DNA of 64,000 bases. It comes from Streptomyces sp. rh34 (GTDB taxonomy: Bacteria; Actinomycetota; Actinomycetes; Streptomycetales; Streptomycetaceae). Within the stretch, counting starts at the first letter, position 1. The number at the start of each line of letters is the position of its first letter. A program made the translations under genes and the position numbers. The DNA lies in assembly GCF_002551245.1 (NCBI RefSeq), contig NZ_NTGZ01000001.1, positions 62,001 to 126,000 of the forward strand, given 5' to 3'. The notes below the pieces were generated by a model that was not told the DNA's origin, made no database searches, and saw nothing but the letters and a program-made list of their open reading frames with translations. Below, in pieces: positions 45,903 to 55,623 of this stretch.

Positions 45903-45932
45903 AGACTACCCGTAGACCGGCTTCCGGTTGAA
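45903..45932 (-). promoter_or_regulatory. Possible promoter of the rpsF operon
   Basis: On the minus strand TTCAAC (45932-45927), an 18-bp spacer and TAGTCT (45908-45903), about 190 bp before rpsF. Tentative. Confidence 0.4.
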
Positions 45933-46045
45933 ATCAGGAGCTCAGAGGGCACAATCGAGACAGATGCGGTGTGAGAGGCGCGACACCCGCCGCGGTGCGC
46001 GGGGCGCTGGATCCACCGCCCATCCGTCCGGCCAGGAGGTACTCC

Positions 46046-46387
46046 ATGGCACAGACCATCCGACCCGCCGGCTCCCGGTCCCCGGCCGGCCGCCGCGCCA
46101 CCGGTTCACTGTTCGCGACGGACGGCAGACCGCATCCCGTCCAGGACGTCCTGATGGTGGTGACCGGGGTGCTCGGCATCCTCGCGTTCGTCACGGCGAT
46201 GTTCCACCATCTGCACCTGATCAGCTCCTGGGCGGGGCTCGTCGGAATTCTGACCGGCGCCTACGGCCAGTACATCTCGAAGACCACCTGGGAGCGGTTC
46301 GGCCTGATCATGGGCATCGGGGCCTCCGCGGTCGGCTTCTACCTCGGCATGGCCCACGGCGGTCTCTTCGGCGGCGTGATCACCTGA
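46046..46387 (+). CDS. Small membrane protein of unknown function
   Basis: 113 aa. A polar N-terminus of about 35 residues precedes three membrane spans (about 39-58, 63-80, 90-108). AGGAGGTACTCC before ATG 46046 is a strong start. Conserved position between rpsF and femX in Streptomyces, as far as I recall. No function can be given. Confidence 0.82.
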   Translation: MAQTIRPAGSRSPAGRRATGSLFATDGRPHPVQDVLMVVTGVLGILAFVTAMFHHLHLISSWAGLVGILTGAYGQYISKTTWERFGLIMGIGASAVGFYLGMAHGGLFGGVIT

Positions 46388-46558
46388 CCGGAGCGTCGGC
46401 CGAAGGACGCCCGGCGCGGGTGCCCGGGCGTCCGCGCCGGTCCGTCGTGCGTTCCTGGCCCCCGGGACCAGGCCGGGTACCCCTCGGTCACAGTAGGCTT
46501 CGGCGCGAGAGCCGGAGCCCCTGACCGATGGGGACACACCTGCCGAGGAGCGCCCCGC

Positions 46559-47677
46559 ATGAGCCTGACCCTGAGGACCATCAGCCGAGAGCAGCATCTG
46601 GCGTACATCCAGAGCCTGCCCTCGGCCAGTCACTGCCAGGTCCCGGCGTGGGCTGACGTGAAGACCGAATGGCGCTCGGAGAACCTGGGCTGGTTCGACA
46701 AGAACGGCGAGATCGTCGGTGCCGGCCTCGTCCTGTACCGCCAGCTGCCCAAGATCAAGCGCTACCTCGCGTACCTCCCCGAGGGCCCGGTCATCAACTG
46801 GTACGCGCCGAACCTGGACGACTGGCTCCAGCCGATGCTCGCGCACCTCAAGCAGCAGGGCGCCTTCTCCGTGAAGATGGGCCCGCCGGTGGTCATCCGC
46901 CGCTGGGACTCGGCCGCCATCAAGTCCGGCATCCAGGACCCGGACGTGAAGCGCCTGCGCGACGTCGAGGCCACGCACATCGAGCCGCGCGCCTTCGAGG
47001 TCTCGGACAGGCTGCGGAAGATGGGGTGGCAGCAGGGCGAGGACGGCGGCGCCGGGTTCGGTGACGTACAGCCCCGCTACGTCTTCCAGGTGCCGCTGGC
47101 CAACCGCTCGCTCGAAGACGTCCTCAAGGGCTTCAACCAGCTGTGGCGCCGCAACATCAAGAAGGCCGACAAGGCCGGCGTCGAGGTCGTCCAGGGCGGC
47201 TACGAGGACCTGGCCGAGTGGCAGCGTCTCTACGAGATCACCGCCGTGCGCGACCACTTCCGGCCGCGCCCGCTCTCGTACTTCCAGCGCATGTGGACCG
47301 TCCTCAACTCCGAGGACCCCAACCGGATGCGGCTCTACTTCGCCCGGCACAACGGCGTGAACCTCTCCGCGGCCACGATGCTCGTCGTCGGCGGACACGT
47401 CTGGTACTCCTACGGCGCCTCCGACAACATCGGGCGCGAGGTCCGGCCGTCGAACGCGATGCAGTGGCGCATGCTGCGCGACAGCTACGCGATGGGCGCG
47501 ACCGTCTACGACCTGCGCGGGATCAGCGACTCGCTGGACGAGACCGACCATCTCTTCGGCCTGATCCAGTTCAAGGTCGGCACCGGCGGCGAGGCCGTCG
47601 AGTACGTCGGCGAGTGGGACTTCCCGCTCAACAAGCTGCTCCACAAGGCGCTCGACATCTACATGTCGCGTCGCTGA
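46559..47677 (+). CDS. femX: FemX-like peptidoglycan glycyltransferase
   Basis: 372 aa, Fem/MurM family with two GNAT-like domains. Segments PKIKRYLAYLPEGPVINWY (about 64-82), QLWRRNIKKADKAGV near 195 and the closing DLRGISDSLDETDHLFGL near 322 are typical. In S. coelicolor the FemX protein adds the first glycine branch to the lipid II stem peptide, using glycyl-tRNA at the inner membrane face. It heads a pair with an alanine-racemase-like gene 93 bp downstream. Confidence 0.93.
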   Translation: MSLTLRTISREQHLAYIQSLPSASHCQVPAWADVKTEWRSENLGWFDKNGEIVGAGLVLYRQLPKIKRYLAYLPEGPVINWYAPNLDDWLQPMLAHLKQQGAFSVKMGPPVVIRRWDSAAIKSGIQDPDVKRLRDVEATHIEPRAFEVSDRLRKMGWQQGEDGGAGFGDVQPRYVFQVPLANRSLEDVLKGFNQLWRRNIKKADKAGVEVVQGGYEDLAEWQRLYEITAVRDHFRPRPLSYFQRMWTVLNSEDPNRMRLYFARHNGVNLSAATMLVVGGHVWYSYGASDNIGREVRPSNAMQWRMLRDSYAMGATVYDLRGISDSLDETDHLFGLIQFKVGTGGEAVEYVGEWDFPLNKLLHKALDIYMSRR

Positions 47678-47770
47678 TCCGCTTCACCCCCCCATCTGGG
47701 CCGCACACACCTCGGCACACACCGTTCGCTCCTGATTCACCGCAGCCACCAGAAAGGTTCCGGGCCGGCC

Positions 47771-48802
47771 ATGGCGCTCTCCCTCTACGTCGACACCGCG
47801 CGCTGGCGGGCGCACCAGAAGTCCGTGATCGACCAGTTCCCCGGTCTCGTACCCGTCTGCAAGGGCAATGGCTACGGCTTCGGCCACGAGCGCCTCGCCG
47901 ACGAGACGATCCGCTTCGGATCCGACACCCTCGCCGTCGGGACGACCTACGAGGCGGCCCGGATCAAGGACTGGTTCAGCGGCGACCTGCTCGTCCTGAC
48001 CCCGTTCCGGCGTGGTGAGGAACCCGTACCGCTTCCGGACCGCGTCATCCGGTCCGTCTCCTCCGTCGACGGGGTGCACGCCCTGGTGGGCGCCCGGGTC
48101 GTCATCGAGTGCATGAGCTCGATGAAGCGCCACGGCGTCAAGGAGGAGGAGCTCGGCCAGCTGCACGCGGCGATCGAGGACGTACGGCTCGAAGGCTTCG
48201 CCCTGCACCTGCCGCTGGACCGCACCGACGGCTCCGACGCCGTCGAGGAGGTCATCGGCTGGATGGACCGGCTGCGCGCGGCCCGGCTGCCGCTGCACAC
48301 CATGTTCGTCAGCCATCTGCGCGCCGAGGAGCTGGCCCGGCTCCAGCAGCAGTTCCCGCAGACCCGCTTCCGCGCCCGTATCGGCACCCGGCTCTGGCTC
48401 GGCGACCACGAGGCCACCGAGTACCGGGGGGCCGTCCTGGACGTCACCCCCGTCGTCAAGGGCGACCGGTTCGGCTACCGCCAGCAGAAGGCCGCGTCCG
48501 ACGGCTGGCTGGTCGTCGTGGCCGGCGGTACGTCCCACGGGGTCGGCCTGGAGGCGCCCAAGGCACTGCACGGCGTGATGCCGCGGGCCAAGGGCGTCGC
48601 CCGCGCGGGCCTGGCCACGGTCAACCGCAACCTGTCGCCGTTCGTCTGGGCGGGCAAGCAGCGGTGGTTCGCCGAGCCGCCGCACATGCAGGTGTCGATC
48701 CTGTTCGTGCCCTCGGACGCCCAGGAGCCGCGGGTCGGTGACGAGCTGGTCGCCCACCTGCGCCACACCACCACGCAGTACGACCGGCTCGTCGACCGCT
48801 GA
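47771..48802 (+). CDS. Alanine racemase-like PLP protein
   Basis: 343 aa, fold-type III PLP enzyme. K31 in CKGNGYGFG is the PLP lysine, and the barrel domain matches the alanine racemase N-terminal family. The C-terminal domain is shorter than in true alanine racemase, and the catalytic Tyr of that domain is not obvious, so the reaction may differ. Directly downstream of femX, which suggests a role in making or checking D-amino acids for the peptidoglycan stem. Confidence 0.88.
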   Translation: MALSLYVDTARWRAHQKSVIDQFPGLVPVCKGNGYGFGHERLADETIRFGSDTLAVGTTYEAARIKDWFSGDLLVLTPFRRGEEPVPLPDRVIRSVSSVDGVHALVGARVVIECMSSMKRHGVKEEELGQLHAAIEDVRLEGFALHLPLDRTDGSDAVEEVIGWMDRLRAARLPLHTMFVSHLRAEELARLQQQFPQTRFRARIGTRLWLGDHEATEYRGAVLDVTPVVKGDRFGYRQQKAASDGWLVVVAGGTSHGVGLEAPKALHGVMPRAKGVARAGLATVNRNLSPFVWAGKQRWFAEPPHMQVSILFVPSDAQEPRVGDELVAHLRHTTTQYDRLVDR

Positions 48803-48810
48803 GCCGCCCG

Positions 48811-48834
48811 GGCGCGGCCCTGAACGGCCGCGCC
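48811..48834. terminator. Bidirectional terminator
   Basis: 9-bp GC stem GGCGCGGCC/GGCCGCGCC with a 6-nt loop in the 42-bp convergent gap. Confidence 0.65.
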
Positions 48835-48844
48835 GGGCCCCGGG

Positions 48845-50350
48845 TCAGCCGTCCCGGGTGGGCGCCGCGCCCCACTCCACCTGAGGTCCCGTGACCGTCG
48901 GGGCCCTGTTCCCGGACGAACGGGCCTCGGGCGCCAGCACGAACGCGTCCGGAGCCCCGTCGAGGACACCGCCCGACGGGTCGTCCGACCCGTCCCCGCG
49001 CACCGGGTCCTTCTCCGGCTGCAGAATGTCCCGGACGATCAGCGCGCACAGGTACAGCGTGCCCAGCAGGTGCAGGACGATCGCGACCTGGTAACCCTCC
49101 TGCGGCAGCCCCTGGTGCTTGTCCCCGCCACTGGTGTAGGCGAGGTAGAACCAGATCCCGAGGAAGTACATGACCTCGCATGCCTGCCAGATGAGGAAGT
49201 CGCGCCAGCGCGGCCGGGCCAGCACGGCCAGCGGGATCAGCCACAGCACGTACTGCGGTGAGTAGACCTTGTTCGTCAGGATGAACGCGGCCACCACCAG
49301 GAACGCCAGCTGGGCGAAGCGCGGCCGGCGGGCCGCGGAGAGCGCCAGGCCCGCGATGCCCGCGCAGAACACGACCATGAGGACGACCGACGCGGTGTTG
49401 ACCGTCTCCACGTCGATGGGCTTGCCGGTGCGCTGGGTGATGACCAGCCAGAACGAGCCGAAGTCGATGGGCCGCTCCTGGCTGAAGGTGTAGAACTTCC
49501 GCCACCCCTCGGGGGCGAAGAGCATCACCGGCAGGTTCACCACCAGCCAGGCCGCCCCCGCGCCCAGCAGGGCCGTCCCGAACTCGCGCCGCTTGCCCGC
49601 CCGCCAGCAGAGCACCAGGAGCGGGCCGAGCAGCAGAACGGGATAGAGCTTGGCGGCCGTCGCCAGGCCGATGAGGATGCCGAACGCGAGCACCCGCCCC
49701 CGCGACCACATGAGCATCGCCGCAGCCGTCAGGGCCACGGCCAGGAGGTCCCAGTTGATGGTCGCGGTGAGGACGAACGCGGGGGCCAGCGCGACCAGGA
49801 GCCCGTCCCAGGGGCGGCGGCGGTGCGTGCGGACGGTGCAGACGGCGATGACCACCGCGCAGATCATCAGCATGCCCGCGTTGACCATCCAGTACATCTG
49901 CTCACGCTGCTGGATGGGGTCGCTGTCGGGAGTCAGCGTCAGCCAGGCCGCCACCTGCATGAACACCCCGGTCAGTACGGGGTACTCCAGGTACTGCATA
50001 TCGCCGCTCAGCCGGTCGAAGTACGGTACGAGACCGTCGGCGAAACCGCGCCCCATGAAGAGGTGCGGAATGTCGGAGTAACAGGCGTGCGTGTACTGCG
50101 AGGTGGCCCCGCGGAACCAGGCCCATTCGTAGCAGGGGATCTTCTGCACCATGCCGAGGGCGAACATCCCGATCATGACCAGCGCGACGACACGCACGGG
50201 CGTGAGCGGGCCGTCGCCGAGCCGCGCCCAGCGTCCCACCCGGCCACCGAACAGCTCGCTGCCGGCCGCCGCGACCTCGTCCTGATCGGTGGGCCGCACG
50301 ACGGGCCGCTCCTGGTGCACGCTCGTGTCTTCTGCGCTGGGGCTTGGCAT
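48845..50350 (-). CDS. GT87-type membrane glycosyltransferase (mannosyltransferase-like)
   Basis: 501 aa with ten or more membrane spans after a polar N-terminus of about 55 residues. The first loop carries paired acidic/aromatic residues, and WDLLAV, RGRVLAFGILIGLATAAKLYP and SPQYVLWLIPLAVLARPRW are typical of polyprenol-phosphate-mannose-dependent alpha-mannosyltransferases. It should glycosylate an envelope lipid or protein outside the membrane. A C-terminal tail of about 70 polar residues follows. ATG 50350; ATG 50359 is also possible. Confidence 0.88.
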   Translation of the reverse strand: MPSPSAEDTSVHQERPVVRPTDQDEVAAAGSELFGGRVGRWARLGDGPLTPVRVVALVMIGMFALGMVQKIPCYEWAWFRGATSQYTHACYSDIPHLFMGRGFADGLVPYFDRLSGDMQYLEYPVLTGVFMQVAAWLTLTPDSDPIQQREQMYWMVNAGMLMICAVVIAVCTVRTHRRRPWDGLLVALAPAFVLTATINWDLLAVALTAAAMLMWSRGRVLAFGILIGLATAAKLYPVLLLGPLLVLCWRAGKRREFGTALLGAGAAWLVVNLPVMLFAPEGWRKFYTFSQERPIDFGSFWLVITQRTGKPIDVETVNTASVVLMVVFCAGIAGLALSAARRPRFAQLAFLVVAAFILTNKVYSPQYVLWLIPLAVLARPRWRDFLIWQACEVMYFLGIWFYLAYTSGGDKHQGLPQEGYQVAIVLHLLGTLYLCALIVRDILQPEKDPVRGDGSDDPSGGVLDGAPDAFVLAPEARSSGNRAPTVTGPQVEWGAAPTRDG

Positions 50351-50445
50351 GCCGCACATCCTGCCGTACGGGGCTGTGCCCGGGGCAAGGGCCGCCCGGG
50401 GGACACGGACACGGACCGGGATGCCGCACGCCGCCGCCGGGAACA

Positions 50446-50489
50446 CGGCGAGGGCCGCCGCACCCGGGTGGGTACGGCGGCCCTCGCCG
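50446..50489 (-). terminator. Terminator of the penicillin-binding protein gene
   Basis: Perfect 15-bp stem CGGCGAGGGCCGCCG with its complement and a 14-nt loop, 42 bp after the stop. Confidence 0.8.
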
Positions 50490-50531
50490 CTGCGGTGGGC
50501 CGGCCCCTGAGAGACCCGGCCCGTTGTCCGG

Positions 50532-53246
50532 CTATCCGCCGTTGCCCCAGATGGTGTTGCCACCGTTCGGGTTGCCGTTCCCTCCCTGGGGGTCACCGCT
50601 GTCACCGCCGGCGTCGGCTCCCGAGTTGTCGCCCCCGGCGTCGGCTCCCGAGTTGTCGCCCCCGGCGTCCGCTCCGGAGTTGTCACCCCCGCCGTCCGCT
50701 CCGGCGTTCGCCCCGCCGTTGGCCTCCTGGCAGTTCGGGTCCCAGATGCCGCAGGTCCTGGACGGCGACGGCGACGGACTGGGGGTGGTCTGGCTCGGCT
50801 TCGGGGACGGCGGCGGCTCCTCCTCCTCGGAGGGCGTCGGCGAAGGCGTGGGACTCGGCGTCGGGCTGGGGCTCTCCGCGCCACCGCCCCACACGACATC
50901 GCCCAGGTCCTTCGGTTCCGGGAAGGAGATGACCTTCTTGCCCTTCATCGCCCCGGTCATGTAGTCGTGCCAGATGGAGGCCGGGAACGAGGCTCCGTGG
51001 ATCTTCTTCTCCCCACCGGTGCCGAACATCTTCAAGAACTCGCGCTCTTGGTTCGTCTCGTCGTCGTCGTACCGGAACATGCTGATGGCGGTCGAGATCT
51101 GCGGTGTGTACCCGACGAACCAGGCGGACCGGTTGCCGTCCGTCGTACCGGTCTTGCCCGCGGCCTCACGGCCCGCCAGACGGGCGGGCTTGCCCGTTCC
51201 GTTCTCCACGACGTTCTTCAGCACGTCCGTCACGTTGTCGGCGATGACCGGGCTGAAGGCGCGCTTGGGCCTCTTCTCGTGCTTGAAGACGGTCACGCCC
51301 TCCTGCTTCACCTCGGTCACCGAGTACGTGTCGTTCTGCTGGCCACTCGTGGCGAAGGTGGCGTAGGAGCCCGCCATGCGGATGGCGCTGGGCGACGAGG
51401 TGCCGATGGAGAACGAGGGAACGGTCGCGTCGGCCATGAAGTCGTCGTCCTTCAGACCGGAGGCGACGGCGACGTCCTTGACCTTGTCCGTTCCGACGTC
51501 CATGCCGAGCTGCACGAACGGGGAGTTGGCGGACTTTTCCATGGCCGTCCGCAGGTCGATCTCGCCGTAGTCCTGATCGCCGTCGTTGGTCTGACGCCAC
51601 GGTTCGTCGTTCTCGTTCAGCCAGGTCTTGCCCGTGTAGTCCCTGATCTCCAGCTTGTTGTCGCCGTTGTAGATGCTCTCCGGCGAGACCTGGGTGCGCT
51701 GGGAGTTGCTCTGCTCCTTCCCGCCGGAAGGATCGCGCACGCCGTACTGCATGGCCGCGGCCAGCACGAACGGCTTCCACGTCGAACCGACCTGGGCCCC
51801 GGTGGCGTCCGCGTTGTTCATGAAGTGCGTGGTGGCGTTCTGGCCGCCGTACGTGGCGATGATGGCGCCGGTCTTCGCGTCCACGGACGCACCGCCGAAC
51901 TCGACGTGCGTGTCCGTCTTGGGGCGCTCCTCGGGCCGGATCTTGGCCTTGTAGACCTTGTTCACCGCTGCCTCGAGCTCCTCCACCCTCTTCTTCTGGA
52001 AGGTGGTGTGGATCTCGAAGCCGCCCAGTTCGAGCTGCTTGGCGTCGATGTCGCGGTCGTTGTTGGCGAGGAAGTACTTCTTGGCGAGCTCCACCAGGTA
52101 GCCGGTCTGGCCGCCCAGCTTGGCGTCCTTCTTCTTCGGCAGCGGCATGGGGAACTTCGTGAACTTGGCGCGTTCCTCCGCCGTCATGCGCCCGTCCTTG
52201 ACTTGCTCGTCAAGGATCCACTTCCAACGCTCTTTGGCCCGTTTGGTGTTCTTCTCCTTGGTCGCGTTGTCCTTGTCGATGTCGGTGGCGCCTGCGGGGT
52301 CGTAGTAGCTCGCGCCCTTGAGCAGGGTGGCCAGGAAGGCGCACTCGCTCGCGTCCAGGTCGCCGGCGTCCTTGTTGTAGTAGGTGCGGGCCGCCGCCTG
52401 GAGCCCCGAGGCCCCACGCCCGTAGTACGAGACGTTGAGGTAGCCGGCCATCACCTCTTCCTTGCTGTCCTCACCGGCGACCTTGAGCGTGATGAAGAGT
52501 TCCTGGAACTTCCGCTTGAGTGTCTGGTCCTGAGTGAGCATGGAGTTCTTCACGTACTGCTGCGTGATGGTCGAGCCGCCCTGGGTTTCACCGCCCGTGG
52601 CCATGTTCCACACCGCACGGCCTATACCCACCGGGTCGATGCCCTTGTCCGTTTCGAAGCTCTTGTTCTCGGCCGAGATGACGGCGTTGCGCATCTCCAC
52701 CGGGATCTGCTCGTACTTGAGCATCTGACGGTTCGCGTCACCGCCGGTCGCCACCATCTGTGTGCCGTCGGCCCAGTAGTAGACGTTGTTCTGGGCCTTG
52801 GCCGCCTTGTTGATGTCCGGTGGGACCACAAACGCGTAGGCGATACCCCCGATGCCCATCAGTAGCCCGAGGAACCCCACGCAGAGCGCCGACACCAGCT
52901 TCCACGAGGGCACCCAGCGGCGGAACCCGTATTTGCCGTGACGCGGGTAGTCGATGAAGCGCTTCTTGCCGGGGTCGCCGTGGTCGCGCCCCCGGCCTCC
53001 CGGGCCGTTGGCATCGCCGCCACCGCGGCGTCGGCCACCGCCGCGCTGGGCCGCGCGGCGGGCCTCGGCGCGGCTGCCGTACGGACGATCCTCGCCGTAC
53101 GGCTCGGACGACGATTCGGAAGGTGAACCCGACGTGGCTCTGCGTGACGGGACCGCTCGGCGTCCGGTCGACTGCTGGGCGGCGCGTCTGGCCGCGGCAC
53201 GCCCGCCGCCTTGTGGCTGAGGCGTTTTGCGACGGTGCTCGCTCAT
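50532..53246 (-). CDS. Bifunctional class A penicillin-binding protein
   Basis: 904 aa. A basic cytosolic tail of about 112 residues, one span (about 113-137), a GT51 transglycosylase domain with ISAENKSFE (Glu near 190) and GGSTITQQYVKN, then a transpeptidase domain with STWK near 483, SANSP (SxN) and KTGTT near 698. It polymerises and cross-links peptidoglycan outside the membrane. The tail is Pro/Ser/Glu-rich, then Gly/Asp-rich, with repeats (50600-50705). ATG 53246 follows AGGAG. Confidence 0.96.
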   Translation of the reverse strand: MSEHRRKTPQPQGGGRAAARRAAQQSTGRRAVPSRRATSGSPSESSSEPYGEDRPYGSRAEARRAAQRGGGRRRGGGDANGPGGRGRDHGDPGKKRFIDYPRHGKYGFRRWVPSWKLVSALCVGFLGLLMGIGGIAYAFVVPPDINKAAKAQNNVYYWADGTQMVATGGDANRQMLKYEQIPVEMRNAVISAENKSFETDKGIDPVGIGRAVWNMATGGETQGGSTITQQYVKNSMLTQDQTLKRKFQELFITLKVAGEDSKEEVMAGYLNVSYYGRGASGLQAAARTYYNKDAGDLDASECAFLATLLKGASYYDPAGATDIDKDNATKEKNTKRAKERWKWILDEQVKDGRMTAEERAKFTKFPMPLPKKKDAKLGGQTGYLVELAKKYFLANNDRDIDAKQLELGGFEIHTTFQKKRVEELEAAVNKVYKAKIRPEERPKTDTHVEFGGASVDAKTGAIIATYGGQNATTHFMNNADATGAQVGSTWKPFVLAAAMQYGVRDPSGGKEQSNSQRTQVSPESIYNGDNKLEIRDYTGKTWLNENDEPWRQTNDGDQDYGEIDLRTAMEKSANSPFVQLGMDVGTDKVKDVAVASGLKDDDFMADATVPSFSIGTSSPSAIRMAGSYATFATSGQQNDTYSVTEVKQEGVTVFKHEKRPKRAFSPVIADNVTDVLKNVVENGTGKPARLAGREAAGKTGTTDGNRSAWFVGYTPQISTAISMFRYDDDETNQEREFLKMFGTGGEKKIHGASFPASIWHDYMTGAMKGKKVISFPEPKDLGDVVWGGGAESPSPTPSPTPSPTPSEEEEPPPSPKPSQTTPSPSPSPSRTCGIWDPNCQEANGGANAGADGGGDNSGADAGGDNSGADAGGDNSGADAGGDSGDPQGGNGNPNGGNTIWGNGG
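50600..50705. repeat. 27-bp coding tandem repeats in PBP tail
   Basis: About three and a half copies of a 27-bp unit encoding GADAGGDNS at the C-terminus of the PBP. Copies differ by a few bases, so number may vary between strains. Confidence 0.8.
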
Positions 53247-53520
53247 GGAACGACTACTCCTCGGGCAGGCGAGAGCGCCTGGAAGCGGCAGTTGAGATCC
53301 GGTCCCCCCGAATGTCGGACAAGCCACTGCGGAAGGCTCATCCGCAGTACATCCGGCAGTCCGCGATGACTGACGCACGAAAGCGCCTCGCGGTTCCCGG
53401 TGGTCTGCATGCCGCACAGACTACGCACGGTCAAAACCTGCCTAGCGCCGAACTTCACCCCAAATAACGCAAGTCGAACCCTGGGAATTGTTGATGTGAC
53501 GCCGTTCACGAAGGTCGCCC

Positions 53521-53549
53521 TTGTCGAACAGGACGTACCGATCTATCGT
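53521..53549 (+). promoter_or_regulatory. Probable padR-ino1 promoter
   Basis: TTGTCG (53521-53526), a 17-bp spacer and TATCGT (53544-53549), directly followed by the operator palindrome, so the start of transcription would lie inside the operator. Confidence 0.55.
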
Positions 53550-53576
53550 GCTGATGTATCGAGTCGATACATCAGC
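53550..53576. promoter_or_regulatory. Palindromic operator upstream of the PadR gene
   Basis: 13-bp perfect arms GCTGATGTATCGA/TCGATACATCAGC around a single base, 71 bp before the PadR gene. Its size and place fit an autoregulatory PadR site. Confidence 0.75.
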
Positions 53577-53646
53577 GCGGCATAAGTACGCCAGTGGTTC
53601 CGGTGGACCGTGCCGACGGACACAGCGGGAGAAGGGGGAGGCACCG

Positions 53647-54354
53647 GTGAGCAGACGCTCCGGCATCCTCGAGTTCGCTGTCCTCGGCCTGCTCCGCGAA
53701 TCGCCGATGCACGGCTATGAGCTGCGCAAACGCCTCAACACCTCGCTGGGGATCTTCCGTGCGTTCAGCTACGGAACGCTCTATCCCTGCCTCAAGACGC
53801 TGGTCGCCAGCGGCTGGTTGATCGAGGAGCCCGCCGGTGTCCCGGCGGACACCACGCCGGCCGCCGGACGCTCGGCCACTCCCTCCTCCTCACTGACAGG
53901 GCGGCGGGCGAAGATCGTCTACCGCTTGACGGCAGAAGGTAAGGAGCACTTCGAGGAGCTGCTGTCGCACACCGGTCCGGACGCCTGGGAGGACGAGCAC
54001 TTCGCAGCGCGCTTCGCCTTCTTCGGCCAGACCGAACGCGAGGTGCGGATGCGGGTGCTCGAAGGCCGCCGCAGTCGGCTGGAGGAGCGCCTGGAGAAGA
54101 TGCGCGCCTCCCTCGCCCGCACCCGTGAACGACTCGACGACTACACACTTGAGCTGCAGCGACACGGCATGGAGTCCGTGGAGCGCGAAGTGCGCTGGCT
54201 GAACGAGCTCATCGAGAGCGAGCGGTCGGGGCGGGATCGGCGACGATCCTCGCCCGAGGGCTCTGCTCAGCAGGACACACCTGGAGAGACGGGCGGCCTG
54301 CCCCGGCATCGGGACAACACCCGGCCGGATCCGTCCGACGACACCGCCAAGTGA
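53647..54354 (+). CDS. PadR family transcriptional regulator
   Basis: 235 aa. The winged helix (about 5-85) has the PadR segment [20 protein letters not shown] and [13 protein letters not shown]; the C-terminal half (about 100-200) is the helical dimerisation domain of the vinculin-like type. Residues 65-90 form a Thr/Ser-rich insert in the wing. GTG 53647 has GGGGGAGG 5 nt upstream. The operator palindrome before it and ino1 59 bp after it suggest that it represses its own operon, including inositol synthesis. Confidence 0.92.
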   Translation: MSRRSGILEFAVLGLLRESPMHGYELRKRLNTSLGIFRAFSYGTLYPCLKTLVASGWLIEEPAGVPADTTPAAGRSATPSSSLTGRRAKIVYRLTAEGKEHFEELLSHTGPDAWEDEHFAARFAFFGQTEREVRMRVLEGRRSRLEERLEKMRASLARTRERLDDYTLELQRHGMESVEREVRWLNELIESERSGRDRRRSSPEGSAQQDTPGETGGLPRHRDNTRPDPSDDTAK

Positions 54355-54413
54355 AGTCATCGCACTCCGCGGCGACTTCATCGGAAACACCGATTACACA
54401 GGGAGCAACCGGA

Positions 54414-55496
54414 ATGGGTTCGGTTCGCGTAGCCATCGTAGGCGTGGGCAACTGCGCCGCCTCGCTGGTGCAGGGCGTCGAGTACTACAAGGACGCCGAT
54501 CCGGCCGGCAAGGTGCCCGGTCTGATGCACGTCCAGTTCGGCGAGTACCACGTCAGTGACGTCGAGTTCGTCGCCGCCTTCGACGTCGACGCGAAGAAGG
54601 TCGGCCTCGACCTCGCGGACGCCATCGGCGCCAGCGAGAACAACACCATCAAGATCGCGGACGTGCCGAACACGGGCGTGACCGTCCAGCGCGGCCACAC
54701 CCACGACGGCCTGGGCAAGTACTACCGCGAGACGATCGAGGAGTCCGCGGACGCCCCGGTCGACGTCGTCCAGATCCTCAAGGACAAGCAGGTCGACGTT
54801 CTCGTCTGCTACCTGCCCGTCGGTTCCGAGGTCGCTGCGAAGTTCTACGCGCAGTGCGCCATCGACGCCAAGGTCGCGTTCGTCAACGCTCTCCCGGTGT
54901 TCATCGCCGGCACCAAGGAGTGGGCGGACAAGTTCACCGAGGCCGGTGTCCCGATCGTCGGCGACGACATCAAGTCCCAGGTGGGCGCCACCATCACGCA
55001 CCGCGTGATGGCGAAGCTCTTCGAGGACCGCGGTGTCATCCTGGACCGCACGATGCAGCTGAACGTCGGCGGCAACATGGACTTCAAGAACATGCTCGAG
55101 CGTGAGCGCCTGGAGTCCAAGAAGATCTCCAAGACGCAGGCCGTCACCTCGCAGATCCGTGACCGTGAGCTCGGTGCGGACAACGTCCACATCGGCCCCT
55201 CGGACTACGTGGCCTGGCTGGACGACCGCAAGTGGGCGTACGTGCGCCTCGAGGGCCGCGCGTTCGGCGACGTTCCGCTGAACCTCGAGTACAAGCTCGA
55301 GGTGTGGGACTCCCCGAACTCGGCCGGTGTCATCATCGACGCCGTCCGTGCGGCGAAGATCGCCAAGGACCGCGGCATCGGTGGCCCGATCCTCTCGGCT
55401 TCCAGCTACTTCATGAAGAGCCCGCCGGTGCAGTACTTCGACGACGAGGCCCGCGAGAACGTCGAGAGGTTCATCAACGGCGACACCGAGAGCTGA
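54414..55496 (+). CDS. ino1: Myo-inositol-1-phosphate synthase
   Basis: 360 aa, actinobacterial short form. The N-terminal Rossmann motif is [16 protein letters not shown] (5-20) and the catalytic domain holds [10 protein letters not shown] near 186 and LNVGGNMDF near 217. It converts glucose 6-phosphate into inositol 1-phosphate with NAD, feeding mycothiol and phosphatidylinositol. Second gene after the PadR regulator. GGGAGCAACCGG precedes ATG 54414. Confidence 0.95.
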   Translation: MGSVRVAIVGVGNCAASLVQGVEYYKDADPAGKVPGLMHVQFGEYHVSDVEFVAAFDVDAKKVGLDLADAIGASENNTIKIADVPNTGVTVQRGHTHDGLGKYYRETIEESADAPVDVVQILKDKQVDVLVCYLPVGSEVAAKFYAQCAIDAKVAFVNALPVFIAGTKEWADKFTEAGVPIVGDDIKSQVGATITHRVMAKLFEDRGVILDRTMQLNVGGNMDFKNMLERERLESKKISKTQAVTSQIRDRELGADNVHIGPSDYVAWLDDRKWAYVRLEGRAFGDVPLNLEYKLEVWDSPNSAGVIIDAVRAAKIAKDRGIGGPILSASSYFMKSPPVQYFDDEARENVERFINGDTES

Positions 55497-55562
55497 ACCG
55501 GCCTTCTCGGCTGACACAGCCTCACCGGAGCGCTGAGCGGAGACGCTCACCTCTTCCTGCCG

Positions 55563-55607
55563 CACGTAGGGGGTCCCCGGGCAATCCGCCCGCGGACCCC
55601 CTACGTG
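55563..55607 (+). terminator. ino1 terminator
   Basis: 14-bp stem CACGTAGGGGGTCC/GGACCCCCTACGTG with a 17-nt loop that itself pairs (GGGC/GCCC), 66 bp after the ino1 stop. Confidence 0.85.
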
Positions 55608-55623
55608 TGTGACGCTTGCTCCC

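Larger units (their letters stand above)
53247..53646. other. Divergent PBP-PadR intergenic region
   Basis: 400 bases without a gene. Besides the PadR promoter and operator (53521-53576), the stretch 53420-53510 is locally AT-rich and probably carries the PBP promoter. Nothing else is recognisable. Confidence 0.55.

Noticed and set aside
50600-50705. Short regularly spaced repeats considered as CRISPR
   Set aside because: The repeats are contiguous, in frame, and encode the PBP tail; no spacers or cas genes.
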